Shown here: positions 10,350 through 20,612 of the stretch, one piece after another
How the letters are laid out: each line of letters starts with the position of its first letter
How positions within the stretch are numbered: position 1 is the first letter of the stretch
Origin: Phytophthora colocasiae
Taxonomy: Eukaryota > Oomycota > Peronosporomycetes > Peronosporales > Peronosporaceae
Reading direction: 5' to 3'
Length of the DNA: 64,000 nucleotides
Assembly (NCBI GenBank): GCA_018806915.1
Contig: JAGKQI010000100.1
Span: forward strand, 372,001 to 436,000
Notes under the pieces: generated by a model
Told to the model about the DNA's origin: nothing
Databases searched by the model: none
The model's input: the letters and a program-made list of their open reading frames with translations, nothing else
Position numbers and translations under genes: made by a program

Positions 10350-10552
10350 ACTAACAAATGGAAGGGCTCTTACTCTTTGTAGTGCAGAATGAAAAGTGAT
10401 CATTGTAAGAAAGCGTTCAGAGCATGACGTCCTATCCTAGCAGCTACCGAAGCACCGTTCTAGAACTCTGGAAACTTCGACACCAACACTCTTACATTGC
10501 GAGTTGCCTTGTACTGTCTGCAACATAGCAGATCAACGGCAAACCCTCAACA
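10350..10552 (-). repeat. 3' LTR of Copia-B copy 2
   Basis: 203 bp, near identical to 19706-19908 and 4715-4917. The coding-strand start is TGTTGAGG and the end is TTGTTAGT. Confidence 0.94.
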
Positions 10553-10561
10553 CTCCCCCTC
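10553..10561 (-). promoter_or_regulatory. Polypurine tract of Copia-B, overlapping pol stop codon
   Basis: GAGGGGGAG on the coding strand directly before the 3' LTR. The pol stop TGA (10560-10562) overlaps it, leaving no 3' untranslated spacer. Confidence 0.75.
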
Positions 10562-13500
10562 AACTCGCATGCTCCTTGATCCCACTCGCGTCGCGTAGTT
10601 TCACTAGTTGAGGTGTCGGAATTGGCTTTGTCAGATAGTCCGCAAGCTGGTCCTCAGAGGCCACGTGCTTCAGCGAAATCGTCTTCCCCTCGACATGATC
10701 GCGAACAAAATGCGCTCGCAGATCGATATGCTTCACGCGCGGGGTGTATCCGTGGTTGGACGCGATACTAATGGCGGACTTATTGTCGAGGTAAATCGTC
10801 GTTGGCTTTTTCACTTTGAAGCCCATCTCGAACAGCAAATAACGTAGCCAAATCACCTCTTGCGTAGCCAAAGCGAGCGACATGTATTCGGCCTCTGCGG
10901 ATGAAAGCGCAACAGTTGCTTGGCGTTTGCTCTTGAATACAGCAGGTGCACCTCCGAGTAGTAATAGCACTCCCGACGTCGAACGGCGTGTCAACTTGTC
11001 TCCACCCCAGTTTGCATCGGCAAAGGCTTCCAACACAAGATGTTTATCGCGGCGAAATTGAATTCCAAGGGTGGCTGTACCCTTCAGATACCGGAGAACC
11101 CGGATTGCAGCATTCCAATGAATCTCACGCGGGCAGTCCAAGAACTGGGACAAAATCGACAATGCGACACTAATGTCGGGTCGTGTTGCGTTGGCCACGT
11201 ACAACAATGATCCAATCAGCTCTCGAAACTTCGTTTTGTCTTGAAGCAGCTCATGCGAGTCATCATGGGTGAGGTCTTGACCAAGAACTAGCGGGTTTCG
11301 AACAGCATTGCAGTCTTGCTGACCAAACTTCTCCAGCAGTTTTGCGATGAACTGTGTCTGTCGAAGCAGCAGCTCCCCCTTGCCGAGGTTGTACTGGATC
11401 TCAATACCGAGGACGAATCGAGCATCACCGATCGACTTCAACTTGAACTGCGAACCTAATTCTGTACAAATGGCCTCTGCTTCTGCGTCTGTCTTGCAGC
11501 CAATTAGCAGGTCATCCACATAGAGGATTATGTACACCGGTGACTTGCCACTACGAACAAACAGACATGGATCGGCGCGACACTCACGAAAGTCCATCTT
11601 CTTGAACACAGCGCGGATTGTTTGGTACCAGACTGCAGCAGCTTGTTTCAGTCCATATAAACTGCGCCGTAGCTTACACACCATCCCGGTTTCGGATCGA
11701 ATTCCTTCGGGTATCGCCATGTACACGATCTCCGTGAGATTCCCGTTCAGGAACGCGGTCTCGACGTCATATTGGCGGATCTTTAGACCTTTGTGGCAGC
11801 ACACAGACAGAAACACTCGAATCGTATTGGTGCTTGCAACAGGAGAATACGTGTGAAAGTAGTCAATCCCATGCGTTTGGAGGTATCCGAGTGCTACTAG
11901 TCGTGCTTTGTAGCGTATAATCTCCCCCTTTTCGTTGTACTTGTATGCAAACACCCACTTCGAACCAATTACTTTCACTCCGCGTGGTCTAATGACCAAG
12001 TCCCAAGTGTGATTCCTGACATGCGACCGGATCTCACTTCGAATAGCTTCCTTCCAGTACCGGAGAAGCCATCGCTTCAGCATAACTTTGAGGTACTTCA
12101 GCAGCAGAAAGAGCGATTTCGTATTCATCAAGTCGGGGACGCTTGCTTTCAGGTTCGCTAGTGCCGTCGTCATCGTCTACCGAAGAACTTGAGCGAGGTT
12201 CACTGATGAGCAATGGCGGTTCATCTCCACTGGATGGAGTATTATCCGCAGCCGAATTTGCTAGTAGACGTGGACGATCTCGTTGTGAGGCACTGGTACG
12301 ACGAGCGACTCCGGAGAAAACCATGCGGCTTTCAGACTCACCATGAGGTACAATAGCTCGAGACTGGTCAGGTCCATCGAGAAGCGGCTCTTGCACACCG
12401 TGAGCGATAATCAGATTGCTTGCACTTGGTTGTTGGGTCGAGCGAGTTAGAGCGGTGTCTACAACCAATGGGCGTGTGCTTTGCTGAGTTCTTGACTGAA
12501 CCAGCTCGTTGTGACGGAAGTTTAAGCCTTGCAGTTCTTGTGAGTTCGTTCTCCCCCCTTCCATCACAGCGGGCGCGTTCATCACTGACGGCACGAGCGC
12601 CGTAGGTTCACCTTCTTCGTCGACTTCCATGTCGTCTGCAGCGTTAGAGTCCGCGACTTCCTCCATGACCACATCATCTTCGTCACCTTCAGCGTTCGTT
12701 CTTCCACTACACGGTTTCGACAAGTCATCAAATTCAAACACAATCCGCTGGTCTGTTGACTCGGTCAGGTTTCCTCCTTTAAAATTCACATACAAGGATA
12801 GCGGGCGCTCGTCTAATTTTATCGTTCGTGTCGTCACTAGGCGTTCATCTTCAAAGTCCCAGACACGATATGCCTTGCTCCCTTCAGCATATCCGAGAAA
12901 GATGCATCGGTGCGCCTTAGCATCAAGCTTCTTGCGCTTTACCTTCTCCACGAAAACAAATCCACGAGATCCGAAAACACGCAAATACTCCAACGACGGC
13001 TTGACACCGCTGAGAACTTCGATCGGGCTAGAGTTAGGTCGAGCAGTGTTCGGGATGCGATTCACGATGTGTGCAGCAGTCATCAGAGCTTCTCCCCACC
13101 ACTGCTTGTCCACTTGCATGTGATACAGCATCGAGCGTGCCATCTCGGTAAGAGTGCGATTCATACGCTCTGCTAACCCGTTCTGTTGCGGCGAGTACGG
13201 AGCACTGGTCTGATGAATGATCCCTTCCTGTCTGCAAAACTCGTTGAACCGCTTACTGGTATACTCGCCCCCATTATCACTGCGAATGCACTTGACACGC
13301 TGCTTGTACTGCGTCTTCACCAATGCTGTAAACTCCACGAAGTGCTGAAAGACGAGATTCTTCGACGTGATAAGATACACTTGAACAAAACGAGAATAGT
13401 CATCGATGAACGTGACGATGTACTGCGCTCCTCCCTTCGACTTGGGTTTCAACGGACCCATGACGTCACTGTGCACAATCTCAAATGGAGCACGAGACTT

Positions 13501-14499
13501 GATCACACTGCCAGACTTGTGCGAGAACGAGCTGGACGACATCTTACCCTTCGCACACCCTTCACGAATTCCAGCGCCGTTACTATCGCTGATCTTTAAG
13601 TCATCATTCGCCGCACTAATCACCTTGAGCTTCTGGTCAGATACATGACCCAGGCGTGCATGCCAGACATCGCCACCGTGCTTGTATGAATCGACCACAT
13701 GATTCACTTCTTCTCTCAGAGCACGTCCTACTTCTAACGCAAACAACTTGCCAACGCGTGGAATACTTGCAACAGTGCGACCACCAAACGAAAGTATCGC
13801 TTTGTCAACCTGGAAGTGCACTCCAACGCCCCTAGCTGTTAGAGCAGGTATAGACATAAGCTTACGGTCCAGCCTCGGCACAAACAACACATCCGTGAGC
13901 GTCACTTTCACTCCGTCTTCGAGGAGAAGATTCACAGATCCGACTCCGGCTGCTTTCAGACGTTGCCCATTCGCCACAGTGATATCAATCGGCGCGGTTA
14001 ACTCTCGAAAATCATAAAAGCCCACTTGATCCCCAGACATGTGTGAACTTGCACCGCTGTCCAGAATCCACACCATCTTGTCAGTCATTGTTGCACTCGT
14101 AGCAGAAAATACATACTCGTCACTGGCATCTTCCTTCAAGCGTGGGCAGTCAGCTTTCTTGTGCCCACGTTGCTTGCACTCGAAGCAAGTCCCGTTAAAG
14201 TCACTTTTCGCATTTCCGTTCCAGCGTCGACTGCCTCCTCCACGGCCACCTCCACGAGTGTATCCACCGCGACGTCCATTTCCTCTCCCGCGGCCACGAC
14301 TTCCTTGCCCATGCACTGAGGCTCTAAATGCTTGTTCCTTGGCGTCTCGCTTCTGGATTACTTCAGCTTCACGACGCAGCATCTCCTTCGTGTCGAGTAG
14401 CGTTACATACTCTTGCGCCTCAATGATACGAACCATCGTATCGTACTCCTGCGGCAAGCTACCTAGCAGGATGACAACCTTTTCGTCGTCCGTCAGTTT
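10560..14499 (-). pseudogene. Copia-B gag-pol, 3' part (zinc knuckle to RNase H), frameshifted
   Basis: Continues the Gag at 19277-19701 after the nested Copia-A. It encodes the end of Gag, a CCHC knuckle (CFECKQRGHKKADC), protease (WILDSGASSHMSGD), GAG-pre-integrase (VWHARLGHVSDQKL), integrase (HSDVMGP, RSDNGGEYTS, NGLAERMNRT), then reverse transcriptase (LYGLKQAA, YVDDLLIG) and RNase H (FADANWGGD, DNKSAISI). A small deletion near 12055-12062 removes the residues equivalent to ESQQ of Copia-A and shifts the frame, so the gene reads as 12034-14499 and 10560-12173. Closely related to Copia-A along its whole length. Confidence 0.92.
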
Positions 14500-14689
14500 A
14501 ATAACGATTGCGCGTATTCTTGACGATGCAAAATGAAAAGTGATCATATTAGTAAAGACTTCCTCCTACTCGCTAGCTATTGATCCATTCTAGAACACTC
14601 GAAGCCTCACCAAACGAATCCTCTGCTGTGCGAGTTGCTGCTGTCCTGTCCGTGCAGATTGGAGCAAATCTTCTTCTAGAACTCCGACA
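14500..14689 (-). repeat. 3' LTR of Copia-A copy 2
   Basis: 190 bp, identical by eye to 19087-19276. The outer end abuts AGTTT at 14495-14499. Confidence 0.95.
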
Positions 14690-14698
14690 CTCCCCCTC
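14690..14698 (-). promoter_or_regulatory. Polypurine tract of Copia-A, overlapping pol stop codon
   Basis: GAGGGGGAG on the coding strand next to the 3' LTR, the same string as in Copia-B. The TGA stop at 14697-14699 overlaps it. Confidence 0.75.
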
Positions 14699-17600
14699 AA
14701 CTCGCACTCTGAGTTGTAGAGTTCGTGACGCCACTTGCCTCACGAAGCTTCACTAATTGCGGTGTTGGAATCGCCTTGGTAAGATAGTCAGCTAGCTGCT
14801 CATTCGACGGTACGTGCTGCAACTGAATGTTACCCGCTTCAACGTGATCTCTGACGAAGTGTGCACGAAGGTCAATGTGTTTCGCTCGCGGCGTGTATCC
14901 TTGGTTTGTCGCGATACTGATGGCCGACTGGTTATCCAAGTAGATTGTTGATGCACTGCGAAGTTTGAATCCCATTTCGGTAAGCAAATACCGAAGCCAA
15001 ATCACTTCTTGAGCCGCAAGAGCTAATGCAATGTACTCTGCCTCAGCAGATGACAGAGCAACTGTAGGTTGTCGTTTACTCTTGTACACGACTGGTCCTT
15101 CTCCAAGCAGCAGTAGTACTCCAGATGTAGATCGACGACTGCCTTTGTCACCACCCCAATTTGCGTCAGCAAAGGTCTGTAGTGTGAAACGTGCCGAACG
15201 CTGGAACAAGATCCCATGTGTGATTGTACCTTTCAGGTACTTGAGAACTCGGACTGCAGCGCGCCAGTGCATTTCACGAGGCTGTTCGAGAAACTGGGAC
15301 AAAGTAGATAGAGATGCACTAATGTCCGGTCGTGTAGCATTAGCGACGTAGAGAAGAGATCCAATCAGCTCGCGATACTCGGTGCGGTTGCGGTGGTCAT
15401 CGTGAGAATCGTCAGGAGTTAAATCTTGACCAAGAACCATGGGGTTTCAAGGAAACAGGATTGCATCCATGTAGGCTAAATTTCTCTAGCATCCTTGAAA
15501 TGAACTGCGTCTGTCTGAGCAAAAGCTCCCCCTTCTCCACTGCGTACTGAATCTCCATACCCAGCACGTATCGAGCTTCTCCAAGTGACTTCAGTGTGAA
15601 ATGTTCAGCAAGTTCGTCATAAATTTTGTCAGCCATCTCGTCACTCTTGCACCCAATTAGAAGATCATCCACGTACAAGATAATGAAGACCGGCGAGCTG
15701 GTTTTCCCACTCTGGTGCCTGACGAACAAGCATGGATCAGCACGACACTGCTCAAATCCCATCGAAATGAACACAGATCGAATTTTCTTGTACCAAACCG
15801 CTGCAGCCTGTTTCAGGCCATACAAACTTCGTCTCAACTTGCACACCATGCCTTCAGGAATATTCACACCCAGCGGTGGAGCCATGTACACATCTTTATC
15901 TAGGTCTCCATTGAGAAATGCGGTCTCGACGTCAAACTGGCGGATGATCAATCCTAGCTTGCAACACACCGCAAGGAACACCCGAATAGTGTTTGTACTA
16001 GCAACGGGAGAGTAGGTACTGAAGTAGTCAATTCCACGCGTCTGCAAGTACCCAAGCGCGACTAAGCGTGCCTTGTAGCGTACGATTTCGCCTTTCTCGT
16101 CAAACTTGTGCGCAAATACCCACTTGAACCCGATGACTTTTACTCCTGGTGGTCGGCGAACCACATCCCACGTGTGATTTCTAATGTGAGCTCGGATTTC
16201 TCGCCTGATTGCCTCTTTCCACTGCTGCGATTCTGGTGACGACATCGCTTCGGCATAACTTTGCGGTACATCTGTCGCCGAGAGCGCGATTTCATACTCG
16301 TCAAGGCGCTGCCGCTTAGGTTCGGGTTCATCAATGTCACTTCCACTCCGAGTTGTAATTGCAGGCGCGTCTGACAGCAATGGTACGCCACATTCAATGT
16401 CAGAATCATCACCATTAGTGAGTAGTCGTGGAGCGGTATACGAAAGTGACTGAGGCTTCGTAGATCCACCACTAAAGACCAGTTGATCAACACTTGAGTC
16501 AGTGAAGTAGCGAGCGTTTTGAGGGACCAAAGCTGATTCCTCGCGGGTAGCTTGTTGAATTTGAGGAACACTAGAAGTTGCCGTGATACGGGGAACGCGT
16601 GGAGCTGAACTCGCAGTTATTTGACGAGTCGTCTCACTTGGTAACAGGGTAGCAGTACTTGTGCGTTCATCGGCGCGATGCGTCAGGTGTTGTGGCATGA
16701 CAGCAGGAGTTTCGATGCCTTGAATCTCTCGTCTCTCCCCTCAATCGGAATGACTGCCGATACTTGCTGCTCACGGGATTGAACTGGGTCTATTTCCATG
16801 TCCACAGCGCCATCATCCGCTGTCTCGTCAATCTCCATGGCTTCAGCACTTGGGGTTAGTGGATTGTCATCATTAGTGCGCTTCGTGCCCACATCATTAT
16901 CATCATCATAGGTACTAACCAACTTGGCGTTTTCACGGCTTTCAACACGAATTACGTCGCGATATCCAGAAGCAGCACGCTCGTCCAATATAACCGATCG
17001 CGATGTCACCAATCGATCATCATCTAGATCCCACACACGATATGCCTTTGAAGTTTCAGCATAACCAAGAAACAAACAGCGGTGTGCCTTTGCATCCAGT
17101 TTTGTCCGCTTTACCTTGTCGATGTGGACGAAGCCTTTCGCACCAAACACTCGCACATAGTCCAGCACTGGTTTGGATCCAGTAAGAACCTCAAACGGAC
17201 TCATACCAGGTCGAGCCGTATTCGGGATCCTGTTGACTATGTGCACCGCGGTCATAATCGCTTCTCCCCACCACTTGCGCTCAACTTGCATGCCGTGCAG
17301 CATCGATCGCGCCATCTCCGTGACGGTCCTGTTCATACGTTCTGCAAGACCATTTTGCTGTGGTGAGTACGGTGCCGTCGTCTGATGAACGATCCCGTGC
17401 TTCACGCAGAACGAATTCAATCGCTTGTTCACGTACTCACCACCGTTATCACTCCTTAAACACTTCACTCGTCGTCCATATTGGGTTGCCACTAACGCGA
17501 AATACTCCTCGAACTTGTCAAATACCACAGACTTGTTGGGAATCAAGTACACGTGAACAAATCTCGTGAAGTCATCGATAAAAGTGAGCATGTAGCGAGC

Positions 17601-19082
17601 GCCACCTTTTGACACAGGCTTAATGGGGCCCATTACGTCGGAATGCACGATCTCGAACGGCTGAGATGTCTTCACTTCACTTCCAGACCGGTGTACAAAT
17701 GGACTTGTCGACATCTTCCCGCAGGCACAACCCTCACAAATGCCGTTATTTTGTCGGGGAAGTTCCGGCACACCATCACATGCAGCGCTAATCAATTTCA
17801 TCTTGGTGTCGGACACGTGACCAAATCGTGCGTGCCACAACGCACTATCATCTTCACTCTTTCGCTTCACAACCGCCTCGAGCGCTTCTTCTGGTCTTTC
17901 TTGCTGTACATTCCACGCAAACAACTTGCCTTCTTTCCGGATCACAGCCACCACGTTATCATTCACCACTAGTTTGGCCTTGCCGTGTTCAAACTGCACC
18001 AGAACGCCATGAGCAGTCAATGCAGGCACCGATACGAGTCTTCTATCCAGCATGGGGACGTACAACACGTCCGTCAAACTCACTTTTGACCCATTCTGAA
18101 GCGCAAATCGCACCGTTCCGCGTCCCCTCGCAGCTAGACGCTCTCCACTCGCCACTGTAATTGTAATCGGTGACGCCAACTCCCGAAATTCATCAAAATC
18201 GCCACGTTCACCAGTCATGTGGCAACTAGCGCCACTATCCAGCAACCACGTTTTGTACGTTGTATATGTATCACACGTCGCGGAAAACACAAACTCATCT
18301 CCATCATCTCGCGTCTTGTTCATAGGGCAGTCTACTTGTTTGTGGCCATTCTGGCCGCACTCAAAACATTTTCCTGGGAAGGTACTGTGGTTCCTCCCAC
18401 CGTTCCAGCGATTGCTGCCTCGGCCTCGACCACGGCCGCGTCCACGTCCGCGTCCACGGTAGCCTCCACGACCACCTCCACGTTGTGCAGTTGCCTTGAA
18501 TGCTGTCTCCTTCTGCTCTCGCTTCTGCAACGTCTCAAACTCGCGACGGAGCATCTCCTTGGCATCCAGTAGTGTCGTCTCGCTCTGCGTCTCAATGATG
18601 CGTACCATAGCATCGTATTCAGAAGGGAGGCTGCCGAGTAGAATAGCCATCTTCTCGTCCTCGTTCACGTTGTCGCCGGCAGCACTAAGTTTCAGGCAAA
18701 GTTCATCAAAGTTCAACATGTGCTCCATCAGGTTTGCTCCGCTCTCCATCGAAAACTCATGTAACTGCTTTCGGAGTTGCACTCGGTTGTGCAGACTTTT
18801 CTTAGAGAAGAAGTTCTTCAGCGTCTCCCACGCGTCGTTCGCCGTCTTGCACTCTCTAACCATGGACTGGTACGTAGGTGAGAGCATTTTCACGAGCACA
18901 GCCAGAGCCTTCATATCCTCGGCTTTCCACCTGGGATCATCCCGTTGCACCGCCGACTCTGACTTCACCTCAATGTGCTCCAATAGGTCCTTGCGCGCAA
19001 GCGCCATACGGGCGCAGAATTTCCACATGAAGTAGTTCTCGTCCGTAAGAACGTCGTTCGGACCTGATGTTGTTGGGCTCAT
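14697..19082 (-). pseudogene. Copia-A gag-pol polyprotein, copy 2 (two frameshifts)
   Basis: Polyprotein of about 1460 residues from the ATG at 19082. It has UBN2-type Gag (1-200), an arginine-glycine-rich stretch then a CCHC knuckle (about 238), protease DSGAS (about 282), GAG-pre-integrase HARFGH, an integrase core (D in HSDVMG about 479, D in RSDNGGEY about 545, E in NGLAERMN about 577), reverse transcriptase YVDDLL (about 1137), and RNase H FADANWGGD and DNQSAIS near the end. The frame breaks at the C run 16737-16740 (four C, five in copy 1) and at 15448-15455 where four bases are extra. The segments are 16683-19082, 15412-16698 and 14697-15440. Each copy is intact where the other is broken, so neither break is programmed. 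Confidence 0.94.
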
Positions 19083-19086
19083 AACC
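19075..19086 (-). promoter_or_regulatory. Primer-binding site of Copia-A copy 2
   Basis: GGTTATGAGCCC abutting the LTR end at 19087. The gag ATG at 19080-19082 lies within it. Confidence 0.8.
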
Positions 19087-19276
19087 AATAACGATTGCGC
19101 GTATTCTTGACGATGCAAAATGAAAAGTGATCATATTAGTAAAGACTTCCTCCTACTCGCTAGCTATTGATCCATTCTAGAACACTCGAAGCCTCACCAA
19201 ACGAATCCTCTGCTGTGCGAGTTGCTGCTGTCCTGTCCGTGCAGATTGGAGCAAATCTTCTTCTAGAACTCCGACA
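19087..19276 (-). repeat. 5' LTR of Copia-A copy 2 with predicted initiator
   Basis: 190 bp. On the - strand TCACTTTTCATTTT (TCACTTTT at 19123-19130) fits the oomycete initiator with a flanking CATTTT, which predicts a transcript start about 43 nt before the primer-binding site. Confidence 0.9.
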
Positions 19277-19701
19277 AGTTTCTCGCCCACAGCTGCAAGT
19301 CGCGAACACAGATCGTCAAAGCGTACGATGTGAGCCATCAAATCTTCACCAGACCCCAGTGTAAACTCGTGCAGTTGCTTTCTCAGTTGAACGCGGTTGT
19401 GGAGCGACTGCTTTACGAAGAATGCCTTCAACGCCTCCCAGGCTTCCAGTGCCGTACTTGACTCTCGAATCATCGACTGGTATGTCGGACTTAGCATCTT
19501 AGCCACCACAGCCAAAGCCTTCATGTCGGCGACCTTCCATTCCTCGGTCTCCCGGTGCGCTACATCTTCTGGCTTCATGGCGGCGACAACGTGCGCTTAC
19601 AGCCCCTTCCTCGCTAATGCCATACGGGCATTGAACTCCCAGAGGAAATAATTCTCGTCGGTGAGAATTTCGTTTTGGTTAGTTGCCGTATTTGGGCTCA
19701 T
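19277..19701 (-). pseudogene. Copia-B gag, 5' part, copy 2 (nonsense codon)
   Basis: Starts at the ATG at 19701 inside the primer-binding site and reads to the Copia-A insertion. At about 19598-19600 a CAA codon is TAA (the + strand has GCTTACAGC where copy 1 has GCTTGCAGC), stopping translation about 35 codons in. The rest (MKPEDVAHRETEEW...) is open. Confidence 0.9.
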
Positions 19702-19705
19702 AACC
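19694..19705 (-). promoter_or_regulatory. Primer-binding site of Copia-B copy 2
   Basis: GGTTATGAGCCC on the - strand, directly beside the LTR at 19706, with the gag ATG inside. Confidence 0.8.
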
Positions 19706-19908
19706 ACTAACAAATGGAAGGGCTCTTACTCTTTGTAGTGCAGAATGAAAAGTGATCATTGTAAGAAAGCGTTCAGAGCATGACGTCCTATCCTAGCAGC
19801 TACCGAAGCACCGTTCTAGAACTCTGGAAACTTCGACACCAACACTCTTACATTGCGAGTTGCCTTGTACTGTCTGCAACATAGCAGATCAACGGCAAAT
19901 CCTCAACA
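19706..19908 (-). repeat. 5' LTR of Copia-B copy 2 with predicted initiator
   Basis: 203 bp. TCACTTTTCATTCTGC on the - strand (TCACTTTT at 19748-19755) fits the oomycete initiator, about 50 nt before the primer-binding site. Confidence 0.92.
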
Positions 19909-19925
19909 GAACCACAGATAAATGA

Positions 19926-20136
19926 TCATGGCCTGCAGGTTATCCATGGCGTTGGTGGTGCACGATTGTAATGAAGCCATTTCACAGTATCCAAGTGGCC
20001 GTTACCGGCAGCACCACCCATCGACAGCGTATTTTCGTGCAGCCATTTCACGATATCGAGGAATCCATTCGCTGCGGCTTTGTTCATAGCTTTGTTAACT
20101 GGATATCCTTCTGCCAGTAGCAACTTGACATTGTCA
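19926..20136 (-). pseudogene. Ankyrin fragment, unit b, left arm
   Basis: Same relic as in unit a (NGFLDIVKWLHENT, GNGHLDTVKWLHYNR) with the same 21-bp deletion. Confidence 0.8.
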
Positions 20137-20167
20137 TCTCGATATTGTCAAGTTGACAATATCGAGA
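20137..20167. repeat. 31-nt palindrome, unit b
   Basis: Identical to 5146-5176. Confidence 0.9.
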
Positions 20168-20274
20168 TAGCCATTTGCCGGTAATGCCCAGAGCAATATA
20201 TCTGACAATTTTCCAACTGGGAGGTTCTTCCGTAGCTATTATCTCGTCGACCCGAGCTTTTGTGGCTTCTTTGA

Positions 20275-20442
20275 TATACTTCTACGATGCAGTAAAGTTG
20301 CTTTGATGTCGTGTGGCTTTTGTACCACAATCATCATGAGTGCAGCTCCATTGGGAATCTGAAGGATGCCCTTGCGGAGTGGACATACATACACCATCGG
20401 CACGAGTTTGAGCTCAATATTGCGGAGCATCTTTTTGCTGAC
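20275..20442 (+). pseudogene. Ankyrin 3'-end relic, unit b
   Basis: Plus-strand remnant ending LFAD then TAG, with the same deletions as unit a. Confidence 0.72.
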
Positions 20443-20612
20443 TAGGGTCGTTTTGAAACTTCACTTACATTCCATCTACATTGACAAAGGCGTAAAATAT
20501 TCTGGTGTTGATTGTCAATGGAACCCACACCGATCGAGAGCATTTTTAAATTAATGCCGCAACGGCAGGGTCTTGTTACACAAGAAATATTTATATTGAA
20601 ACAATTTTCGAC

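Larger units (their letters stand above)
14500..19276 (-). mobile_element. Copia-A copy 2, complete, nested in Copia-B gag
   Basis: Full Ty1/copia element with identical 190-bp LTRs (14500-14689 and 19087-19276) and target duplication AGTTT at 14495-14499 and 19277-19281. Deleting the element plus one AGTTT would rejoin the Copia-B Gag codons GEKL and TDDEK in frame. The identical LTRs point to a young insertion. Confidence 0.96.
10350..19908 (-). mobile_element. Copia-B copy 2, Ty1/copia retrotransposon hosting nested Copia-A
   Basis: Complete Ty1/copia element on the - strand with 203-bp LTRs at 10350-10552 and 19706-19908. Target duplication GAACC is at 10345-10349 and 19909-19913. Its removal recreates the junction CATTGAACCACAG that is seen uninterrupted between units b and c. 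Copia-A is inserted in its gag at 14500-19276. The LTRs differ by one seen substitution (AACCC against AATCC), so the insertion is young. Confidence 0.95.

Noticed and set aside
15440..15460. Idea that the Copia-A frame changes are programmed frameshifts
   Set aside because: The breaks fall at different places in the two copies, and each copy is in frame where the other is broken.
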